Shown here: positions 7,205 to 11,958 of the stretch, piece after piece
Numbering within the stretch: the first letter of the stretch is position 1
Layout of the letters: the number at the start of each line of letters is the position of its first letter
Source of the DNA: JBCAWW01 sp039024315
GTDB taxonomy: Bacteria > Bacteroidota > Bacteroidia > J057
Direction of reading: 5' to 3'
Length of the DNA: 11,958 nucleotides
Assembly: GCA_039024315.1 (NCBI GenBank)
Contig: JBCCQN010000236.1
Span: 1 to 11,958, forward strand
Translations under genes and position numbers: made by a program
The notes under the pieces: model-generated
The model's database searches: none
Seen by the model: only the letters and a program-made list of their open reading frames with translations
What the model was told of the DNA's origin: nothing

Positions 7205-9810
7205 AGCTGAGCGTGCTGACTGATTTTTTGATATAATAAGGTGGGATCGAAAGGTTTGCCAATTAAGTCATTCATTCCGACTTCTTGGACACTTTCCATA
7301 GATTCATCCAATATGGAAGCAGTTAAGGCTACGATGGGAATTTGGTGGTAGGATTTGTCTGTAGCTCCTCTGATAGCTTTGGTGGCTTCTATGCCATTCA
7401 TTTTAGGCATTTGAATATCCATCAAAATCAGGTCGAATTTATGTTTCTCCAGTAAAGCAATCGCTTCCTCGCCGTCTTTGGCCACTTCAAATTCGATATC
7501 CCACTTTTGCAAAAATCGGCTACAGACAATTTGATTGATCCGATTGTCCTCTGCTAGTAAAACCTTAGTGCCTTTGAGGGTACCTAATTTTTCGATAGGA
7601 GAGAGGGATAAGTCCGCCTTCGTCGAACGCTTTATTTCCGCTTCCTCAAGCGCTAGGAAAAAATAAAAAGTACTGCCCATACCCTCCGTACTCTTGAGCC
7701 GGATATTACTTCCCATGAGTTCAAGCAGATTTTTGCTAATGGCTAAGCCTAGGCCCGTCCCTCCATATTTGCGAGCAATTTCGGTACTACTTTGGGCAAA
7801 TTGCTCAAATATCTGTGCTTGTTTTTCTCTTGGAATCCCAATTCCCGTATCAATGATTTCAAAGCAGATACTTTTCTTAGGCCCTCTGCTAAGGCGTAAA
7901 CTTACCGAACCTTTTTCGGTAAACTTGATGGCGTTACCCAATAGATTGCTAAGTACTTGCCCAATACGTACAGGATCCCCTGAGTAATACTCCTGCAGAT
8001 CTGAACCATATTCATGATGGATTTCAATGCCCTTGTCCTGTGCTCTGATCCCTACTGCCTGTACAATCCCTTTGGTCAATTTATACAGATTGAAGGTGAT
8101 GTGTTCTAGCTCCATTTTTCCCGCACTGATCTTGCTGAAATCAAGGATATCATTGATCAGAGATAGTAAATTATTGCCCGAAAATTGCAAGTTTTTCAAA
8201 TATTCTACTTGACTAGGGCGCGGGTTTTCGTCGAGGAGTAAATGGGTCATACCAATTACCGCATTCATAGGAGTACGGATTTCATGACTCATGATTGACA
8301 AAAATTCTGCCTTAGAGCGGGTAGCTTCCTCCGCTTCTGCCTTAGCAATTTGCAAGGCCTCGGTTCTGATTTTTAGACGAGCACTAATTTTCTTTTGTTC
8401 TCGGTGTAGCTGGACTCGCTTGTAAATGAAATATAAGCTGAGTAAGAGCCCAAATATGATCAAACCAATGATGAGTTGTTGCTGCTTTATTACTTTACTT
8501 TGAATAAGCTGCTGTTGCTTCAAGCTCTCGTTTTCCAAAGCTTGTTGTGCAATAGTATTGTTAAAGTTGATGGCCTCCAGTTGGCGGATATTTTGTTCAT
8601 TTATCAGACTATCCGAATAGCTCAAATGCTCTTCCTGATAAAGGAATGCATTGCGATAATCTCCTCTTTGGAAACTGAGGTCTTTTTTCAACTCAGTAAC
8701 TAGTACCAAAGCTCTTAAGTTTTTAAGCTCCTTAGAGAGCGGGTAAGCTTGGTCAGCATATTTAGCAGCCTCTATTAGCCTATTTTGGTTGCGTGCATTT
8801 TGCCCTAGCATGATCAATGATTCCAAAAAAAATCGATTGGGGTTTACATTTGCCATCAAGGGCAAAGTTTCCAAAAGGAAAGAGTCGCTTTTGGCCCAGT
8901 TTTTTTGGGCTTGATATTGTCTTGCAAATTCATTGAGCATTAAAATGCGACCAAGCCGATGATCTGACTGCGTATAGGCTCGGAGAGAGGCTTTCAATAA
9001 AGGATTTGCCTTTTCATACTCTCCCATCCGATTGTAGACCACACCTATATTGCCTTTAATGAGGGATAAGGTGCCTTCCGTAACAGTTCCTTTCTGAGCC
9101 ATTGCCAGTGATTTCTGAAAATATTTGAGGGCAAGCTCATAATTTTCTTGATCTAGGTAGATGAGGGCAATATTATTAGGTAAGGTTGATTCTGTATTAT
9201 TGGGAGGTAGATCAAAAGAATTAGAGATTTGTTCCGCATCAATATAATTCCGTAAAGCAAGAGGAAAGTTTCCTTGGTTTTGATAGTAAAAACCGTAAGT
9301 GACCAATGTTTTAAGTCTAATTAAAGCCTTTTGGGGAGACGCATTAGGACTCTGTGGGCCCAAAAATTGAATGGCTCTATCCAAATTGACTTTCGCAGAA
9401 TCATTTTTTCCCACATTGACATATATGTAGCCAAGGACAAAATGATTCTGTGCCAAGAGATTGGAATCAGCGGCAATAAGGGCAAAATCTTGAGCTTGTC
9501 TTGCTACTACTTCTGCAGAATCCATGAGGCCTTGGATGACGAGGTATTTAGATTCGAGAAAGAGTATTCTGCTACTGTTCTGAGCTGTAGTATTAGCTAA
9601 ACCAGTCTGCTTACCTCTATTTATGTATTTGGCTGTGGAGTCAAGATCAGTGTCTAGAAATGCTTCAATTAACAGCAAATTTAACTCAAATCTTACACTT
9701 GGATCTGAGGATAAGCGTTCCGCGGAGCGTAAGGAATCTATCCGACTCGCAAATATTAAGGGAGAAATAAGAATAAGTAGCCCAAGGAGAAAGAAGCGTT
9801 TTGATAGCAT
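7195..9810 (-). CDS. TPR-containing hybrid sensor histidine kinase with receiver domain
   Basis: This is an 871-residue membrane sensor kinase. A signal peptide (1-21, FFLLGLLILISPLIF) leads to a periplasmic region of TPR-like repeats from about 40 to 400; the clearest is LALKYFQKSLAMA at 226-238, with others near 130-160, 250-280 and 345-360. A Gln-rich coiled coil (421-445) precedes one membrane helix (446-465). Inside follow HisKA with the phospho-accepting H509 (SHEIRTP), the ATPase domain with N626 (N box), DTGIGIP (654-660) and GGTGLGLA (683-690), and a receiver domain with E754/D755, phospho-site D798, T830 and K852. All key residues are present. There is no Hpt domain and no DNA-binding domain, so phosphate must pass to a separate protein. 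It sits between era and der. Codons 30-35 (SAERLS) overlap a dispersed repeat. The signal it senses is unknown. Confidence 0.93.
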   Translation of the reverse strand: MLSKRFFLLGLLILISPLIFASRIDSLRSAERLSSDPSVRFELNLLLIEAFLDTDLDSTAKYINRGKQTGLANTTAQNSSRILFLESKYLVIQGLMDSAEVVARQAQDFALIAADSNLLAQNHFVLGYIYVNVGKNDSAKVNLDRAIQFLGPQSPNASPQKALIRLKTLVTYGFYYQNQGNFPLALRNYIDAEQISNSFDLPPNNTESTLPNNIALIYLDQENYELALKYFQKSLAMAQKGTVTEGTLSLIKGNIGVVYNRMGEYEKANPLLKASLRAYTQSDHRLGRILMLNEFARQYQAQKNWAKSDSFLLETLPLMANVNPNRFFLESLIMLGQNARNQNRLIEAAKYADQAYPLSKELKNLRALVLVTELKKDLSFQRGDYRNAFLYQEEHLSYSDSLINEQNIRQLEAINFNNTIAQQALENESLKQQQLIQSKVIKQQQLIIGLIIFGLLLSLYFIYKRVQLHREQKKISARLKIRTEALQIAKAEAEEATRSKAEFLSIMSHEIRTPMNAVIGMTHLLLDENPRPSQVEYLKNLQFSGNNLLSLINDILDFSKISAGKMELEHITFNLYKLTKGIVQAVGIRAQDKGIEIHHEYGSDLQEYYSGDPVRIGQVLSNLLGNAIKFTEKGSVSLRLSRGPKKSICFEIIDTGIGIPREKQAQIFEQFAQSSTEIARKYGGTGLGLAISKNLLELMGSNIRLKSTEGMGSTFYFFLALEEAEIKRSTKADLSLSPIEKLGTLKGTKVLLAEDNRINQIVCSRFLQKWDIEFEVAKDGEEAIALLEKHKFDLILMDIQMPKMNGIEATKAIRGATDKSYHQIPIVALTASILDESMESVQEVGMNDLIGKPFDPTLLYQKISQHAQLES
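9713..9731. repeat. Copy of the CGCGGAACGCTTATC repeat inside the kinase gene
   Basis: Read on the minus strand, CGCGGAACGCTTATC here matches the left arm of the 2181-2285 element over 15 bases, and the 11786-11797 copy over 12. It encodes part of SAERLS just after the kinase signal peptide. A shared motif in both coding and intergenic DNA suggests that the repeat was inserted in frame, though 15 bases may also match by chance. Confidence 0.45.
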
Positions 9811-9830
9811 TTAGGTCTAGGATTCTACTT

Positions 9831-9860
9831 CAAAGTCTGTATCCAAGCCACGAAAAACAA
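9831..9860 (-). promoter_or_regulatory. Possible weak promoter for the histidine kinase gene
   Basis: On the minus strand TTTG (with TTG at 9858-9860) is followed after 19 nt by AGACTTTG (9831-9838). The -7 element has TTTG but lacks the TA of TAnnTTTG. It lies in the 84-nt gap between era and the kinase gene, about 20 nt before the ATG. It is a weak match, so transcription from era remains possible. Confidence 0.3.
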
Positions 9861-9894
9861 ACCAAAGCAAAATGAAACATTACGACCCAAGGGA

Positions 9895-10779
9895 TTACTG
9901 ATAGCCAAATCCTCGGAGATGAAAATCGCTGTCTTTCCAGCCCTCTGAAACTTTTACGTATAAGTTGAGATAGACAGAATTTGCTAGAAATTGCTCAATG
10001 TCTTTACGTGCCATAGTACCGATCTTTTTGAGGTTTTTTGCCCCTTTGCCGATCACCATACCTTTGTGTTGCTTGGTGGTGACGTGGATCGTGGCCTCAA
10101 TTCGGATTTGCTCTTCGTCTTCGTCGAACGATTCTACTACTACCTCGGTACTGTAAGGTAGTTCTTGTCGCATCAGTAAGAATATTTTTTCACGAATCAT
10201 CTCTGCCACGAAGAAGCGCTCGGGACGATCCGAAACCTGCTCTTTGTCAAAATATGCAGGACCTTCTGGGATATAATTGAGGGTTAACTCCTTAAGTTTT
10301 TCGACATTATGGCCATTGAGGGCAGAGATAGGGATAGCTTCTACAAAATCGACTTTCGCTGCCATCTCCTGCATGCGTTTGAAAAGCTTCTCTTCTGAAA
10401 CCGCATCCATTTTGTTGAGAACGAGAATTTTAGGGATCTCAGTCTTTTCCGCCAACTTCACGATTTGGTCTTCTGGGTAGCTCTCGTCCACTGCGATTAC
10501 CAATAAAATCAAATCTGCATCTTCCAGCGATTGGCTGATGCTGCCCATCATTCGTTCTTGTAGCTTGTAACGGGGACGAATCAATCCGGGGGTGTCTGAA
10601 TAAACAATTTGATGGTTTTCGCTGCTGTCGATGCCAAAGATACGATGCCGAGTAGTTTGGGCTGTAGGGGTAGTAATCACCAATTTTCGGCCCAATAGTT
10701 GATTAAGCAAAGTGGATTTGCCGGCATTGGGTTTACCGATGATGCTAACGAATCCAGAGCGATGGGGAACTTTATTCAA
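9895..10779 (-). CDS. era: Ribosome-assembly GTPase Era
   Basis: Era is a GTPase that binds the 3' end of 16S rRNA and helps mature the 30S subunit. This 294-residue copy has the usual length. G motifs are GKPNAGKST (15-23), TTR (42-44), DTPG (62-65) and NKMD (122-125). The C-terminal KH domain shows VIGKGAKNLKKIG (242-254), and the usual VSEGW follows near 274-278. All motifs are intact, and the protein ends in LRGFGYQ. The start is unusual: it appears to be a TTG (10777-10779), because no ATG or GTG exists between it and the in-frame stop at 10819-10821. A -7 promoter element 30 nt upstream agrees with a start here. The next gene on the strand is the histidine kinase, 84 nt away. On the other side, the initiator tRNA is divergently transcribed. 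Confidence 0.97.
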   Translation of the reverse strand: MNKVPHRSGFVSIIGKPNAGKSTLLNQLLGRKLVITTPTAQTTRHRIFGIDSSENHQIVYSDTPGLIRPRYKLQERMMGSISQSLEDADLILLVIAVDESYPEDQIVKLAEKTEIPKILVLNKMDAVSEEKLFKRMQEMAAKVDFVEAIPISALNGHNVEKLKELTLNYIPEGPAYFDKEQVSDRPERFFVAEMIREKIFLLMRQELPYSTEVVVESFDEDEEQIRIEATIHVTTKQHKGMVIGKGAKNLKKIGTMARKDIEQFLANSVYLNLYVKVSEGWKDSDFHLRGFGYQ

Positions 10780-10800
10780 ATTTTCACGTTTTTTTGGTGT

Positions 10801-10827
10801 GGGATTTGCAAAAGTAAGTTAAATCCC
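10801..10827. promoter_or_regulatory. era -7 promoter element inside an inverted repeat
   Basis: On the minus strand TACTTTTG (10809-10816) fits the Bacteroidota -7 element TAnnTTTG. It would start transcription near 10803, about 24 nt before the TTG start of era. I see no matching -33 TTG at the right distance. GGGATTT (10801-10807) and AAATCCC (10821-10827) form a perfect inverted repeat with this element in the middle, so the site could be an operator. That is inference from position only. Confidence 0.4.
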
Positions 10828-10936
10828 TTAACTATGCACTCCCATTGCGGGAAAACGTTCATTAAACATAACAAATTAACGACTGATGTCCCGCTGGGGA
10901 TTCGCCTAAGGACATGAGATTCGTTTAAAAATATAT

Positions 10937-11281
10937 TGCGGGGTGGAGCAGTTGGTAGCTCGTCGGGCTCAAATGCTGGTTTATCTACTTACCGAACACA
11001 CGGTGAAGTAAGTGTAAAGGATAAGCATTCGCAAGGGCTGTCTAGGAAGAGATTCTTAGATGATCATCTGTCAAATTCGGGGAAGGCTGTAGTGTGCTAA
11101 TCCCGAGCCAAGTTCCAAGAAATTGGAAAAGGTGTAGAGACTTGATGGCAGACATCCTAACTCTTTAGAGAAGGATGAAGAGAAAGTCCAGCTCATCAAA
11201 TTCTGACATATGTCAGGAGCAGTGAAAACTGTAGTGAGACGCATAACCCGAAGGTCACTGGTTCGAGTCCAGTCCCCGCTA
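10937..11281 (+). tRNA. Initiator tRNA-fMet (anticodon CAU), split by a group I intron
   Basis: Exons 10937-10969 and 11242-11281 join into a 73-nt tRNA with a complete cloverleaf. The acceptor stem is GCGGGG with CCCCGC, the D stem GAGC with GCTC, the anticodon arm TCGGG-CTCATAA-CCCGA, and the T arm ACTGG-TTCGAGT-CCAGT. Initiator marks are all present: no pair at 1-72 (T opposite T), three G-C pairs next to the anticodon loop (29-31 with 39-41), and an A11-T24 pair. The 3' CCA is not encoded (CTA follows), so it must be added by the CCA enzyme. The gene works only if the intron is removed, since it breaks the anticodon loop next to the CAU. I chose U33 as the last base of exon 1, following the group I rules (U before the cut, G at the intron end). 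Exon ends at C34 or A35 are also compatible with the sequence. Confidence 0.95.
10970..11241 (+). ncRNA. Group I self-splicing intron (IC3-like) in the tRNA-fMet anticodon loop
   Basis: About 272 nt, ending in the terminal G expected of group I introns (11241). I traced the core by eye. P3 is TCTGTC (11067-11072) with GGCAGA (11147-11152). P4 is TCGGG (11077-11081) with CCCGA (11102-11106). P6a is TTCCAA (11113-11118) and TTGGAA closed by a GAAA loop. P7 is GACTT (11139-11143) with AAGTC (11184-11188). P8 is CATCCT (11153-11158) with AGGATG (11172-11177). P2 is ACTTAC with GTAAGT, and a further stem TCTAGGAA-GAGA-TTCTTAGA spans 11041-11060. In the P9 region are CTGACATATGTCAG (11203-11216) and a CAGT-GAAA-ACTG hairpin. 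The Q-like AATCCCGAGCCAAG and R-like GGTGTAGAGACTTGATGG blocks closely resemble the tRNA-Leu introns of cyanobacteria and plastids. A weak P1 pairs GGGCT of the exon with GGTTT (10978-10982). It encodes no protein. Confidence 0.94.
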
Positions 11282-11287
11282 CTAAGC

Positions 11288-11321
11288 AAAAAGTCTGTAT
11301 CTTTTAGGTACAGACTTTTTT
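11288..11321 (+). terminator. Intrinsic terminator after tRNA-fMet
   Basis: AAAAAGTCTGTA (11288-11299) pairs with TACAGACTTTTT (11309 on) around a short loop, and the 3' arm ends in a run of six T. It starts 7 nt after the mature tRNA. The downstream endonuclease ATG lies only 15 nt past the T run. That gene therefore needs read-through or a promoter buried in the tRNA or terminator. Confidence 0.85.
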
Positions 11322-11335
11322 GTATTTAATAAACC

Positions 11336-11758
11336 ATGGACACTAAGCAAAAAGGGGATATTGCTGAGCAGGTAGTTATTTTAAAGGCACTGAAAAAAGG
11401 CTGGGAGGTTCTAACGCCTATTGGAGATAGGCTTCCCTATGACTTGGTTTTTGAGATTGATAATCGATTCGTCCGAATACAGGTAAAATCAGCCTGGTTT
11501 GATAAGGCAAAATTCAACTTTGTTACAGATAATCGGCGGACGAAAACCAATAGGAGGAATTTGAAAAGGGAACCCTATCAAGCTGAAGATTTCGACTTTG
11601 CGATAATTTATATCGAGCCGCTAGACATATTTTACATTATGCCAATTGAGGTTTTTGTCGGCTATGGCAGTGAAATACACTTAGTGGAAGACGAAAAACG
11701 ACAGAGGAAGCCCAAATCGGCTGAATATCGGGAGGCATGGCATTTGTTAGAGGCTTAG
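11336..11758 (+). CDS. Free-standing PD-(D/E)XK homing endonuclease, I-Ssp6803I-like, paired with the tRNA intron
   Basis: The 140-residue protein has the small PD-(D/E)XK nuclease layout of the group I intron-associated family typified by I-Ssp6803I, the enzyme encoded within the Synechocystis tRNA-fMet intron. It opens KGDIAEQVVILKALKKGWEV with E11 as a likely active-site residue. PYD (34-36) supplies the catalytic Asp D36, and RIQVKS (47-52) supplies Q49 and K51. A basic loop (RRTKTNRRNLKR, about 67-78) could bind DNA, and AEDFDFAIIYIEPLDIFYIMPIE is the usual next strand pair. I infer that it cuts intronless fMet genes near the anticodon. Here the gene is not in the intron: it starts 54 nt after the tRNA, past its terminator. 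No Shine-Dalgarno sequence is visible. Many relatives are free-standing genes of untested role, so a different target is possible. The fold is much more certain than the function. Confidence 0.85.
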   Translation: MDTKQKGDIAEQVVILKALKKGWEVLTPIGDRLPYDLVFEIDNRFVRIQVKSAWFDKAKFNFVTDNRRTKTNRRNLKREPYQAEDFDFAIIYIEPLDIFYIMPIEVFVGYGSEIHLVEDEKRQRKPKSAEYREAWHLLEA

Positions 11759-11767
11759 ATTTTTTAC

Positions 11768-11785
11768 TCCCGAAAGCTTCCGGGA
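11768..11785. repeat. TCCCGAAAGCTTCCGGGA palindrome
   Basis: An 18-bp imperfect palindrome (one mismatched pair) lies 10 nt after the endonuclease stop. It resembles the palindrome at 5567-5589 and adjoins the CGCGGAACGCTT repeat at 11786. Confidence 0.5.
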
Positions 11786-11913
11786 CGCGGAACGCTTTGC
11801 CCCAGTAAAGAATTTTGTAATCAAAATGACTGTAGCGACACAACATTTGTGTCGCTACAGTTTTTATGAAATAATTGATTTCAAAATCAAGGGATAATCG
11901 TTCTGCGGAGCAG
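11786..11913. repeat. Second copy of the dispersed repeat bracket
   Basis: CGCGGAACGCTT (11786-11797) matches 2185-2196 exactly. CGTTCTGCGGAGCAG (11899-11913) matches 2273-2287 at 14 of 15 bases. As at 2181-2285, CGCGGAACG faces CGTTCTGCG in inverted orientation, here around different inner DNA that includes the terminator hairpin. Conserved ends with variable filling suggest a short non-coding repeat family. Confidence 0.5.
11829..11866 (+). terminator. Strong intrinsic terminator downstream of the endonuclease gene
   Basis: ACTGTAGCGACACAA (11829-11843) pairs perfectly over 15 bp with TTGTGTCGCTACAGT (11847-11861) around a 3-nt loop, and T residues follow to 11865. It lies 70 nt past the stop codon at 11758. 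The very long perfect stem could also serve a minus-strand gene beyond the window. Confidence 0.8.
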
Positions 11914-11921
11914 CTCAACCC

Positions 11922-11957
11922 CTACACATCACAAATCTGAATCGCAGCAGCAAGTGA
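11922..11957 (-). CDS. Possible C-terminal end of a minus-strand gene beyond the window
   Basis: One minus-strand frame is open from the window edge to a TAG (11922-11924) and reads SLAAAIQICDV, plausible as a protein end. It is too short to identify, and the other frames are also partly open, so this is a weak call. Confidence 0.2.
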   Translation of the reverse strand, partial: SLAAAIQICDV

Positions 11958-11958
11958 A

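Noticed and set aside
10699..10917. A + strand frame overlapping the era start and the tRNA upstream region
   Set aside because: Shadow of era on the other strand, with no protein-like features.
10931..10944. TATATTG just before the tRNA as a -7 promoter element
   Set aside because: It overlaps the first base of the tRNA, so transcription would start inside the tRNA. The true promoter must be upstream, and I found no clear one.
10985..11241. The repeated hairpins as a CRISPR array or riboswitch
   Set aside because: There are no evenly spaced direct repeats, and the pairings fit the group I core in order from P2 to P9 between two tRNA halves.
11071..11289. A 72-codon minus-strand open frame across the intron and tRNA 3' half
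   Set aside because: It runs antisense through the structured intron and the tRNA. Its start (GDWTRTSDLR) is the well-known false translation of antisense tRNA 3' ends found in many genomes.
11637..11918. A 93-codon minus-strand frame over the end of the endonuclease gene
   Set aside because: It overlaps a well-supported gene, passes through the terminator hairpin, and its SAERLS start is only the translation of the dispersed repeat.

Overview
The window looks like the chromosome of a Bacteroidota member, probably a Saprospiria-like marine or sludge bacterium. The evidence is a type IX secretion (T9SS) C-terminal signal with a YPNPF motif, gene starts without Shine-Dalgarno sequences, promoter candidates of the Bacteroidota type (TTG, about 20 nt, TAnnTTTG), a long TPR hybrid histidine kinase, and a DUF1800/DUF1501 pair. 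The phylum call is fairly safe; the class is a guess.

Layout. Positions 190-1047 (+) encode a secreted TPR protein and 1410-2153 (+) an unrecognised multi-pass membrane protein. Between them is a 362-nt gap with no convincing gene. A large hairpin repeat (2181-2285) separates the membrane gene from a minus-strand block. Read 5' to 3' on the minus strand, that block is era, a TPR hybrid histidine kinase, der, a DUF1800 protein and a DUF1501 protein. The DUF1501 gene carries a T9SS sorting tail that is broken by an apparent 1-nt deletion in a G run. Era and Der are both ribosome-assembly GTPases, and the kinase sits between them.

The most interesting region is 10937-11758 (+). An initiator tRNA-fMet(CAU) gene is split in its anticodon loop by a compact group I intron of about 272 nt, of the IC3 type familiar from cyanobacterial tRNA introns. 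Pairings P2 to P9 can be traced by eye. The intron holds no reading frame. Just after the tRNA terminator lies a free-standing 140-residue PD-(D/E)XK protein. It has the layout of I-Ssp6803I, the homing endonuclease encoded inside the initiator-tRNA intron of Synechocystis. The likely reading is a two-part mobile unit, with a self-splicing RNA and an unlinked endonuclease that would cut intronless fMet genes. The splice sites and the endonuclease's target are inferred, not shown.

Short dispersed palindromic repeats (CGCGGAACGCTT core, and CCCGAAAGCTT palindromes) occur at several sites. They bracket the 3' side of the endonuclease gene, and one copy lies inside the kinase coding sequence.
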